A stretch of DNA of 7,424 bases from Alphaproteobacteria bacterium (GTDB lineage: Bacteria; Pseudomonadota; Alphaproteobacteria; CAAGCB01; CAG-977). Location of the stretch: contig CAAGEK010000015.1 of the NCBI GenBank assembly GCA_900768845.1, positions 1-7,424 on the forward strand. The letters run 5' to 3'. Of the stretch, positions 1 to 4,858 are shown in pieces. Under the pieces are notes generated by a model, which was not told the DNA's origin, did no database searches, and saw nothing but the letters and a program-made list of their open reading frames with translations. Positions within the stretch are counted from its first letter, which is position 1, and each line of letters begins with the position of its first letter. The position numbers and the translations under genes were made by a program.

Positions 1-106
1 GATATCGTTTTTGATAATTTTCGTGTTCTTTCATTCTCCGGAGCTCTCTTTGGAGTTCGGAAAGTTTGTTTTTGATTTCTTCGATGACGGTTTCAGGTTC
101 TGACAT
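1..106 (-). CDS. Small coiled-coil protein, 3' end cut by window edge
   Basis: Reading leftward from an ATG at 106-104, 35 codons are open to the window edge. The peptide begins MSEPETVIEEIKNKLSELQR and continues with LRRMKEHENYQKRY. It is highly charged, with heptad-like Ile/Leu spacing, so a short coiled coil is likely. A good ribosome binding site (AAAGGA) lies 7 bases before the ATG, which is the main reason to believe it. It sits downstream of the HTH regulator on the same strand, with an 80-bp gap that contains a terminator-like hairpin, so it may be weakly co-transcribed with the regulator. I recognise no family. If the window is a closed circle, the frame continues from 7424 and stops at TAA after 18 more codons (53 aa in total), inside the hairpin at 7371-7397. 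Function unknown; a small phage regulatory protein is possible but unproven. Confidence 0.55.
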   Translation of the reverse strand, partial: MSEPETVIEEIKNKLSELQRELRRMKEHENYQKRY

Positions 107-133
107 ATCGGCGTCCTTTAAAAGTTAAAAAGT

Positions 134-182
134 CTGCAAAGAATTGCACGGATTTTAAAAGACAGCGGCAATTTCTTTGCAG
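134..182 (-). terminator. Inverted repeat, probable terminator of the regulator transcript
   Basis: CTGCAAAGAATTGC (134-147) is complementary to GCAATTTCTTTGCAG (168-182) with one bulged base, leaving a 20-base loop. On the minus strand the stem begins 3 bases after the regulator's stop codon and is followed by ACTTTTTAACTTTT, which fits a rho-independent terminator. It lies between the regulator and the small coiled-coil ORF, so it would reduce expression of the latter. The stem is AT-rich and the loop long, so a role as a protein-binding or recombination site is an alternative. Confidence 0.45.
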
Positions 183-185
183 AGC

Positions 186-653
186 TTAAACCGGAAAAAA
201 GATGGAAAATCCTTGAAAAACAACACAATATAACAAAAAAACATCTTCCTCCTTTTTGCCAGTTTGTTGACATAATATATATTCTTCTACATTTTTTAAA
301 TCAAACGTTGAAACTTCTTGTTGTAATTCTGTAGCAGATGCAGAAGTTGAAAAAAATATTATGATGATAAGGGACATAGCGGCGATTTTTAATAACTCGC
401 GGATTTTTTCCCAAGTGTTTTTGACATCATCGGATTTAGCCCGCCAGATAGAAAGGTCGAGGAGGGCTTCTTCTCTTGGTATTCCAGCGAGGTCGGCAAT
501 TTTTATTAAAGTTTCTTCGGCAGGCAAGGTTTTGTTGTTCATCATTACAGATAAGCTTGCTCCTGCTATATCTATTTCTTTTGCCAGTTTATTGTTGCTA
601 TATATGTTTTTCTTTTTTCTGGCTTCAAAAACGTAATCTTGAAAACTTCTCAT
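186..653 (-). CDS. HTH transcriptional regulator with DUF3693-like tail (probable phage repressor)
   Basis: 155-aa protein divergent from rep. Residues about 18-56 form an XRE-like helix-turn-helix (NKLAKEIDIAGASLSVMMNN, then ETLIKIADLAGI). The segment that follows, EEALLDLSIWRAKSDDVKNTWEK, resembles the DUF3693 region of small HTH proteins found beside filamentous phage rep genes. A hydrophobic stretch (about 88-102, AAMSLIIIIFF) could anchor the protein to the membrane, which would be unusual for a repressor but is recurrent in this group. After it comes a roughly 50-residue tail I do not recognise. The ATG at 653 is preceded by a G-rich leader (ten G on this strand, 659-668, then ATAGG) that may serve as the ribosome binding site. 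Position and divergence from rep suggest that it represses rep and maintains lysogeny, probably through the TGTCTAAC sites. HTH identity is fairly sure; the repressor role is inferred. Confidence 0.8.
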   Translation of the reverse strand: MRSFQDYVFEARKKKNIYSNNKLAKEIDIAGASLSVMMNNKTLPAEETLIKIADLAGIPREEALLDLSIWRAKSDDVKNTWEKIRELLKIAAMSLIIIIFFSTSASATELQQEVSTFDLKNVEEYILCQQTGKKEEDVFLLYCVVFQGFSIFFPV

Positions 654-658
654 CCTAT

Positions 659-668
659 CCCCCCCCCC
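659..668. repeat. Poly-C/poly-G run of 10 in the regulator leader
   Basis: Ten consecutive C on the + strand (G on the regulator's strand) end 5 bases before the regulator ATG, in the Shine-Dalgarno position. It is the longest homopolymer in the window. Runs like this slip during replication, and a change of one or two bases would alter the distance between the G-rich ribosome binding site and the start codon. Confidence 0.7.
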
Positions 669-691
669 TCTAGAATCGGTTTATTAGGCAT

Positions 692-720
692 ATTATCCCC
701 TTATTTATTGCTATTGACAA
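692..720 (-). promoter_or_regulatory. Probable promoter of the HTH regulator
   Basis: On the minus strand TTGTCA (720-715, 5 of 6 to the -35 consensus) is followed by a 17-bp spacer and GATAAT (697-692, 5 of 6 to the -10 consensus). Transcription would start near 685 and give a leader of about 30 bases that includes the poly-G run. The -35 box overlaps the candidate rep -35 box on the other strand. Confidence 0.55.
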
Positions 721-742
721 TATTATAGATACTGTCTAACGT
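714..742 (+). promoter_or_regulatory. Candidate rep promoter overlapping an operator-like site
   Basis: A perfect TTGACA (714-719) faces rep. At 17-bp spacing the -10 position is TAACGT (737-742), a poor match, so the promoter would be weak or regulated. Another possible -10 is TATAGT (759-764), which lacks a good -35 and would give an almost leaderless transcript. The TGTCTAAC motif at 733-740 covers the first -10, as expected for a repressor operator. The -35 is well supported; the exact -10 is not. Confidence 0.35.
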
Positions 743-868
743 ATATATGTAGATGGCATATAGTGGATAATATCTATGACAAAACTTACGACGTTAGACA
801 GAATAGATTTTAACAACTGTTTAGATAACTTGCGTTGGGCGATGGAGAACGAAGCCCCGTTGTCTAAC
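732..868. promoter_or_regulatory. Three TGTCTAAC operator-like motifs around the rep start
   Basis: TGTCTAAC occurs at 733-740 and 861-868 on the + strand and at 800-793 on the minus strand; I saw no other copy in the window. The first two in order form an 11-bp perfect inverted repeat (CTGTCTAACGT at 732-742, ACGTTAGACAG at 791-801). The third reads TGTCTAACA, a TGT-N3-ACA dyad typical of small HTH repressor half-sites. One copy overlaps the candidate rep -10 box and two lie inside the rep coding region. Best guess is binding sites for the divergent HTH regulator. Confidence 0.45.
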
Positions 869-2095
869 AGGGGCTGTATCAAATACAAACCTAAATTAAA
901 AACGCTTAGAGAAGTCAGGTTTTCCGATGATTATCGGCGGGACGATTTCAAGTTTTTGTCGAAGGGATTTGACAGCCTTCAAGAAGCTTTTAATTTTCGC
1001 GTAAAAGAACATATCGAAAAATTGATAACCTCGAAAAAACGTGAAGCAGAAACGGCAGACCATGAAATCAGTTTAGGTCTGAATTTGCCGTTTTGGGGAG
1101 ATTTTCAGGTTTTCGCTCGCGGGGCGTGCGGTGTTAAGTACATTTTAAAAAATGAAAAAATTGAAATTCTTATCAGCTCATTTTCCGCGGAATGGGGAAT
1201 TTCCGTTCGTTATTTAAGCGCGTCATTATGGCAATACGGCACGAATGAAATGCGCCTTCACGTTCACACGCTTCTTAATGAATGGAGTAAAGAGCCGTTG
1301 CAAGGCAAGGATTACCACCGTTTGAGCCGTGCGGACGTTTGCATAGATTTTATGTCAAAAAAGATGCGCGATTTTATGAAACCCAACATTTTAGAGGGAA
1401 TTGTAATGCCGCAAAAGGTCAAGAATAACGTTGTCGGAACAAGCGGGAAAGAAACGGACGATAAGTTTTTCGGCGTAACGCGCGGTGGATACTTCCAGAC
1501 ATTGACGCTTGGCGGCCGCTCTTCGTTACAGCTTCAAATTTACGACAAAGCTCAAGAAATCAGCGAAAGCAGTAAAAAGACTTGGTTTTATGAGCTTTGG
1601 AGCAGGGAAGCTCCGGAGCTGAAAGACGGGATAAAAAAGGATGTATGGCGATTTGAAGCGCGCTTTTTTTCTCCGTTTTTGCGTAACAGGATGATACGGA
1701 CTTTCGACGAGTTTATGCAGTATTGGACGCCTTTAATCTCTGAGGCTCTTTCAATCCGTCGGTTAAGCGTTCCGAACGCGTCTGATAAGAACCGAAGCCG
1801 TTGGGAACTTCATCCGATCTATTGCTTTTTGTTTGACGCTTTTTCTGTCGGTACATTCAGCTTGCCGATTGGCCGTTATTTGTTGGGAACGAAAGAGGCG
1901 GCGAAGAACAGAGCAAGTAAACAGCTCGCCGGTACTCTTTTGTCATATTCCGTTTTGTTCAATCACGGTATTTTTGACGATTTCGGACTTTTCAAGGTTT
2001 TGGAATCCGCCCGAATAGATCTTCGATTAGACCGACGAAAAAACGAAAAAATAGAGCGAGCAAGGGAACGGTACAAGTTTTTAGACGCAGCTTAG
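776..2095 (+). CDS. Rolling-circle replication initiation protein (Rep_trans-like, pII equivalent)
   Basis: 439-aa protein that should nick the phage double-stranded origin and start rolling-circle synthesis of single strands in the cytoplasm. Three signatures of the Rep_trans / phage replication-initiator family are visible: SRADVCIDF (R185, D187, D191), then LQLQIYDKAQE with the likely nucleophilic tyrosine Y256 and K258, then VWRFEARF (R292, E294). Acidic residues in the first and third motifs probably bind the metal. The length is usual for inovirus Rep. ATG at 776 has only a weak ribosome binding site (AGTGG, about 8 bases upstream), which suggests low translation. Two operator-like motifs lie within codons 6-9 and 29-31. 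It heads the + strand block and diverges from the HTH regulator. A terminator-like hairpin follows its stop. Family assignment is strong; the catalytic residues are assigned by motif only. Confidence 0.9.
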   Translation: MTKLTTLDRIDFNNCLDNLRWAMENEAPLSNRGCIKYKPKLKTLREVRFSDDYRRDDFKFLSKGFDSLQEAFNFRVKEHIEKLITSKKREAETADHEISLGLNLPFWGDFQVFARGACGVKYILKNEKIEILISSFSAEWGISVRYLSASLWQYGTNEMRLHVHTLLNEWSKEPLQGKDYHRLSRADVCIDFMSKKMRDFMKPNILEGIVMPQKVKNNVVGTSGKETDDKFFGVTRGGYFQTLTLGGRSSLQLQIYDKAQEISESSKKTWFYELWSREAPELKDGIKKDVWRFEARFFSPFLRNRMIRTFDEFMQYWTPLISEALSIRRLSVPNASDKNRSRWELHPIYCFLFDAFSVGTFSLPIGRYLLGTKEAAKNRASKQLAGTLLSYSVLFNHGIFDDFGLFKVLESARIDLRLDRRKNEKIERARERYKFLDAA

Positions 2096-2102
2096 ATAAG
2101 AT

Positions 2103-2147
2103 TTTCCGCGGGATTTTGCCCGTCTTTTGCGGAAATTTGTTTTTTTT
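2103..2147 (+). terminator. Terminator-like hairpin between rep and ssb
   Basis: TTTCCGC (2103-2109) pairs with GCGGAAA (2129-2135), with an inner CGGG/CCCG that can also pair. It is followed by TTTGTTTTTTTT (2136-2147). This would limit read-through from rep into the structural genes. No clear promoter fits between it and the ssb ribosome binding site, so it probably works as an attenuator rather than a full stop. Confidence 0.6.
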
Positions 2148-2169
2148 GGGGGCAATTGGAGGATGAGAG

Positions 2170-2469
2170 ATGCAAAAGAAGCTTTTGGTTTTATCGGTCG
2201 AAAATTTTGAGATGAAGGACGACAAGACGGGAGAACTTATCCCGTCAAGCAAGGTTTTGCTTGCCGAAAAACGTAATAACGATAACCGCAATCGTGGCTT
2301 GAACGTATTTGACGTTTTTTTTGTTCGCGAGCGTCGTGAATCTTTGAGAGGTCTTGTTTCTGTTCCGGCATATTATGACGTTGAAGTTGATATTGAACTC
2401 CGCGGCAAACGCGCTTATCCGCGTTATCAGTCATTTAAGTTTGTAGCTGATTTTAAGGATGGCTTTTGA
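2170..2469 (+). CDS. Probable ssDNA-binding protein (pV equivalent)
   Basis: 99-aa soluble protein with no signal or membrane segment. It lies directly after rep, where inoviruses encode the protein that coats the new single strand and hands it to the membrane assembly site. The sequence alternates short beta-strand-like stretches (KLLVLSVENFEM, SKVLLAEKR, GLVSVPAYYDVEVDIELRG) with basic and aromatic residues, compatible with an OB fold. I see no diagnostic motif, so the name depends mainly on position, size and composition. A strong GGAGG (2158-2162) lies 7 bases before ATG, consistent with high expression needed for a stoichiometric coating protein. Its TGA overlaps the start of the next ORF (TGATG), so the two are translationally coupled. 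Confidence 0.6.
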   Translation: MQKKLLVLSVENFEMKDDKTGELIPSSKVLLAEKRNNDNRNRGLNVFDVFFVRERRESLRGLVSVPAYYDVEVDIELRGKRAYPRYQSFKFVADFKDGF

Positions 2470-2585
2470 TGGAAATACCGAGCCCTGAAACTTTATCCGA
2501 ATTTTGGTCATATTCATTTGGAGCGGTTGTCTTTTTTTGGGTATTGGGCAGGGTATGCGGTTTTTTCTTTAGTCTTTTAAAATGA
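2469..2585 (+). CDS. 38-aa single-pass membrane protein (pVII/pIX-like position)
   Basis: The ATG at 2469-2471 shares its A with the TGA of the preceding gene, so translation is probably coupled. The peptide starts MEIPSPETLSEFWSYSF, continues with a hydrophobic segment (about 17-37, GAVVFFWVLGRVCGFFF) and ends SLLK. Small proteins with an acidic N-terminus, EFW, and a GR within the membrane helix are commonly seen between ssb and the major coat gene of inoviruses. It is likely a minor virion or assembly protein of the inner membrane, like Ff pVII or pIX, though sequence similarity to those cannot be claimed. Stop TGA at 2583-2585. Confidence 0.7.
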   Translation: MEIPSPETLSEFWSYSFGAVVFFWVLGRVCGFFFSLLK

Positions 2586-2587
2586 TT

Positions 2588-2628
2588 CCGCGAAAAGCGG
2601 GATGCGAACCTGACGCAATCAGGGTTTT
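2588..2628 (+). other. Two small hairpins in the coat-gene leader
   Basis: CCGC (2588-2591) pairs with GCGG (2597-2600) around GAAAA. Then CCTGA (2609-2613) pairs with TCAGG (2619-2623), followed by GTTTT. They fill the space between the 38-aa gene and the coat ribosome binding site. They could be a weak attenuator or, more plausibly, 5' structures that protect the abundant coat mRNA. The stems are short (4-6 bp), so confidence is low. Confidence 0.3.
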
Positions 2629-2643
2629 ATGAAAGGAAGAATA

Positions 2644-2865
2644 ATGTTGAAAAAGATCAATATGTTGGCTTTGTCAGGCTTGTTTGTTTTGATGAGCGGA
2701 TCGGCTTATGCTGAAACGGGAACGCCTGTAACGGATTTGTCCGGCTTGGTTTCCGGAATTGATTTTACGGATGTTAAGACGGCAGTTTTAGCTGTTGCCG
2801 CCTCGATTATCGGCGTTTTGGTCGTTATGAAAGGCATCCGTTGGCTTAAAGCATCAATCCGGTAA
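2644..2865 (+). CDS. Major coat protein precursor (pVIII equivalent)
   Basis: Precursor of the helical capsid subunit. Starting at ATG 2644 it is 73 aa: a signal peptide of 23 residues (MLKKINMLALSGLFVLMSGS, then AYA) and a mature chain of 50 residues. These are the same lengths as Ff pVIII. The mature chain has an amphipathic, mildly acidic N-terminus (ETGTPVTDLSGL, D17, D20), a membrane segment (about 24-39, AVLAVAASIIGVLVVM) and a basic C-terminus (K40, R43, K46, R50) that would line the DNA. An upstream in-frame ATG at 2629 is less likely, because AAGGAAG at 2633-2639 is placed correctly for 2644 and the signal peptide is then normal. A terminator follows the stop at once, as after gene VIII in Ff, which helps to raise coat mRNA above the genes downstream. 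Confidence 0.92.
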   Translation: MLKKINMLALSGLFVLMSGSAYAETGTPVTDLSGLVSGIDFTDVKTAVLAVAASIIGVLVVMKGIRWLKASIR

Positions 2866-2869
2866 TGTT

Positions 2870-2898
2870 AGAGGGGAAGCGCGCCCCCTCTTTCTTTT
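2870..2898 (+). terminator. Terminator after the coat gene
   Basis: AGAGGGG (2870-2876) pairs with CCCCTCT (2885-2891) around an 8-base loop, and is followed by TTCTTTT. It is 4 bases after the coat stop codon. Partial read-through must occur to express the 24-aa ORF and pIII. Its 3' arm is shared with the larger inverted repeat at 2885-2933, so the two structures cannot form together. Confidence 0.75.
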
Positions 2899-2933
2899 CC
2901 GCCCGCAAGGATGAGGACGGAAAAGAAAGGGGG
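2885..2933 (+). repeat. 16-bp inverted repeat that hides the next ribosome binding site
   Basis: CTTTCTTTTCCG (2890-2901) is the exact reverse complement of CGGAAAAGAAAG (2918-2929). After one bulged T (2889), CCCC (2885-2888) pairs with GGGG (2930-2933). The loop is 16 bases. The 3' arm contains AAAGGGGG, the ribosome binding site for the ATG at 2939, so the folded read-through mRNA would have that site paired. The 5' arm overlaps the 3' half of the coat terminator. Confidence 0.8.
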
Positions 2934-2938
2934 ATGCG

Positions 2939-3013
2939 ATGGATTGGACAATGATATTTTTTTTGTTCGGTATGACTTGCGGATGGGCATTGATCAAAGG
3001 TTTTGACTGTTGA
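2939..3013 (+). CDS. 24-aa membrane protein (pIX/pVII-like position)
   Basis: The ORF encodes a peptide starting MDWTMIFFLFGMTCGWALIK and ending GFDC. It is almost entirely one membrane helix with an acidic N-terminus and a late lysine. AAGGGGG (2927-2933) lies 5 bases before ATG. Its TGA overlaps the TTG start of the pIII-like gene, so it may serve as the coupling ORF for that gene. Position between coat and pIII, size and hydrophobicity fit a minor virion end protein like Ff pVII or pIX, but such short peptides cannot be assigned by similarity. Confidence 0.6.
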   Translation: MDWTMIFFLFGMTCGWALIKGFDC

Positions 3014-4563
3014 AACGTTTCATCATCTTTTTTTGCTTGTTCAGTTTTATGTATGTCGGAACTGCGGCGGCGTTTTCATCGGCGGCGGTTAAAACGACGG
3101 TTCAGCGCGTATTGACAAAAGCTTGTACGATGAAAGGCGTTGCGGCTAATGATAACCGGTGTTTGCGCTTGGTCACTGGAGCGAATAAGGTTTTGGCTGA
3201 TAAAGTAACGGCCGGCTATTTTTTGATTACAAGGAATTGGCTTGGTCTTTTGCTGACACTGATATTTTCTTATTTTACGGGCGATAAGGAAATAGAGGTA
3301 TCGAATGAAAAAACGATAACTGTTGATGAAAATTTGACTGTTGTCAAAGAAGAAACAAAACAGTCAAGCGCGGAAATTCCCGTTATTACAGATTATGTTT
3401 TTTCGGAATGCGTCGGGGAATTTGGTTGTTCCGATTTGGCGGATTTACCTGTCAGCGGAGATTATAATAATGCTAATCGTGTTGAACTTTACGGCGAGAG
3501 CTTCCGTCCATGTACTTATGTAAAGACGCTTTCCGGTCAATATGAATTTTCTTGTTCTTCCACATTTAATACTTCTTTAAAAAAGCTTCAGCAGTTGGTT
3601 GTACAAAATCCTAATTCCATTCCTTTTTTTGAAACAGGTGAATCTGTTCACGGCCTTTATTTTAAGGATAATATTTTACACGAATTTTATACTCATCATT
3701 CTTATGAGGATAGTAAGATTTTTTCCGGTTATACGGCGGATGTCGTTTGGAAAGATGCTTCCGGTAATTTAAACGACGGCCGAATGTATTTTAATTTTTA
3801 TTCGGGGTTTTATCCCGATAGTAATCCTTCTATAGAAAGCGACAATGCGAATGCCGGAGCGGAAGAATATTTTACCGGCGAAACGAATGTTACTTATCCG
3901 AATAAGCCGCTTGATGAATGGATTGAACAATCGAATTTGACAGCTGACGAGCAATCGGGCTTGTTGTCTTCGGAAATCATATCGGAGGCAGTAGATTCTT
4001 TGTGGAAATCTGCGGCTTCAGAATCCGACTATGAAGGTTTGCCTTATGAATCTGGCGTTATTACGCCGGAAGTTGTCGAAAGCGTCGGAACAGTTCCGAG
4101 TATCGGCGATGCTGTTCAACCGATTACTTCTACCGGAACGTCAAATGATCCAAAATATGACGTTGATTTGTCTCCTGATACGTCAACCGGAACAGTTACG
4201 CCTGATCCGGATCCCAACCCTGATCCGGATCCCGACCCTACCCCCAATCCTAATCCAGACATTAATGTTGACGTCGATGTCGATTTTGGACCCGATCCGG
4301 GGATCGGAACACCTACGCTTGAGGATATACCGACGGCTTCAAATATTCTCGATCCGATCTTTAATTTGTTTCCGGTTCTTCGGAATTTTCAAGTGCCTTC
4401 TTCAAACAGTGGAGTTTGTCCGCATTTGCAGTTTGAAATGTTTGAGCGTTCTTACGATATTTCGGCACATTGCGATTTGCTTGAAGAACAAAAAACAGTC
4501 GTACAGTCTGTTTTCTCATTGTTTTGGCTCGTTATGGCATTAACAATTTTATTGGGGGCTTAA
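3010..4563 (+). CDS. Adsorption/minor coat protein (pIII equivalent, TspB-like)
   Basis: 517-aa secreted protein expected at one tip of the virion, where it binds the host receptor and releases the particle. Residues 1-21 are a signal peptide (MKRFIIFFCLFSFMYVGTAA, then A). A second hydrophobic stretch lies at about 76-89. An N-terminal domain to about 390 is followed by a Pro/Asp/Asn linker (397-420, PDPDPNPDPDPDPTPNPNPD), then a C-terminal module with C470 and C488 and a membrane anchor at about 500-516. The mature part has eight cysteines that fall into close pairs (39/51, 134/140, 168/182, 470/488). This plan, with the PDPNP-type linker and the Cys-HCDLLE-anchor end, resembles Neisseria TspB of filamentous prophages. 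The start is TTG at 3010, supported by AAAGG 9 bases upstream and by the signal peptide; the next ATG would remove most of the signal. Its receptor is unknown. Confidence 0.82.
   Translation: MKRFIIFFCLFSFMYVGTAAAFSSAAVKTTVQRVLTKACTMKGVAANDNRCLRLVTGANKVLADKVTAGYFLITRNWLGLLLTLIFSYFTGDKEIEVSNEKTITVDENLTVVKEETKQSSAEIPVITDYVFSECVGEFGCSDLADLPVSGDYNNANRVELYGESFRPCTYVKTLSGQYEFSCSSTFNTSLKKLQQLVVQNPNSIPFFETGESVHGLYFKDNILHEFYTHHSYEDSKIFSGYTADVVWKDASGNLNDGRMYFNFYSGFYPDSNPSIESDNANAGAEEYFTGETNVTYPNKPLDEWIEQSNLTADEQSGLLSSEIISEAVDSLWKSAASESDYEGLPYESGVITPEVVESVGTVPSIGDAVQPITSTGTSNDPKYDVDLSPDTSTGTVTPDPDPNPDPDPDPTPNPNPDINVDVDVDFGPDPGIGTPTLEDIPTASNILDPIFNLFPVLRNFQVPSSNSGVCPHLQFEMFERSYDISAHCDLLEEQKTVVQSVFSLFWLVMALTILLGA
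4201..4236 (+). repeat. Tandem 18-bp repeat coding the Pro-Asp linker
   Basis: CCTGATCCGGATCCC plus AAC or GAC occurs twice in tandem (4201-4218, 4219-4236), followed by decayed copies of the same codon pattern to about 4260. Each unit adds six residues (PDPDPN or PDPDPD) to the flexible linker of the adsorption protein. Unit gain or loss would keep the frame. Confidence 0.8.
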
Positions 4564-4566
4564 CAA

Positions 4567-4854
4567 ATGTTCGGTATATTGGTTTCTGCCCTTAATGCGG
4601 CACTGGCTTTTCTGGTTAAAAGCGTGATTGCCAAGTTTTTTGTCTTTTTTGCTCTTTATTTCGTCGTTTCCGAGTTCGTTTCTTATCTGTCTTCCAGACT
4701 TCCCGATTTTTCGGAGCTCTCCGGCGCGTTTTTGTCGTTGCCGGCAAATGTTTGGTATTTTTTGGATATGGCAAACTTCAGCCAAGGTTTTTCGCTTTGC
4801 CTTTCTGCTTATTTGCTTCGATTTATGATTCGGCGCATACCGGTTATCGGGTGA
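4567..4854 (+). CDS. Minor coat protein, DUF2523 family (pVI equivalent)
   Basis: 95-aa, very hydrophobic protein with three membrane segments (about 5-20, 22-41 and 74-90) and no cleavable signal. The C-terminal pattern LSAYLLRFMIRRIPVIG is typical of DUF2523 proteins, which sit between the pIII and Zot genes of inoviruses and are regarded as the counterpart of Ff pVI, partner of pIII at the virion tip. GGGGG (4554-4558) lies 8 bases before ATG, and only 3 bases separate it from the stop of the adsorption gene. Its TGA is 4 bases before the Zot start, so it belongs to the same transcript. Confidence 0.82.
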   Translation: MFGILVSALNAALAFLVKSVIAKFFVFFALYFVVSEFVSYLSSRLPDFSELSGAFLSLPANVWYFLDMANFSQGFSLCLSAYLLRFMIRRIPVIG

Positions 4855-4858
4855 TGAT

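Larger units (their letters stand above)
690..773. repeat. 9-bp inverted repeat ATATTATCC / GGATAATAT
   Basis: ATATTATCC at 690-698 is the exact reverse complement of GGATAATAT at 765-773. The left copy contains the regulator's -10 box (minus strand) and the right copy lies just before the rep start codon, so the two arms bracket the divergent promoters. It may be a second protein-binding pair or simply two similar promoter elements facing outwards. Confidence 0.5.

Noticed and set aside
58..66. Short direct match GGAAAGTT near both window ends (also 7398-7405), as possible att repeats
   Set aside because: Eight bases is within chance for this length and the flanks do not match.
134..182. 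Inverted repeat as the rolling-circle double-strand origin
   Set aside because: It is next to the regulator's stop and followed by a U-rich tail on the regulator's strand, so a terminator is simpler. No known nick site motif was recognised.
361..636. A + strand open frame opposite the HTH regulator
   Set aside because: It is antisense to a gene with a clear HTH domain, lacks a ribosome binding site, and its hydrophobic translation is a by-product of the opposite strand.
681..712. A dif/XerCD-like attachment site near GGCATATTATCCCCTTATTTATT
   Set aside because: The arms do not pair like XerC and XerD half-sites and the match to known dif sequences is poor. No other dif-like 28-mer was recognised in the window.
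4031..4543. A 170-codon open frame overlapping the adsorption gene in another reading frame
   Set aside because: It lies wholly inside the pIII-like gene, has no ribosome binding site of its own and its length follows from the biased Pro-Asp repeat codons.
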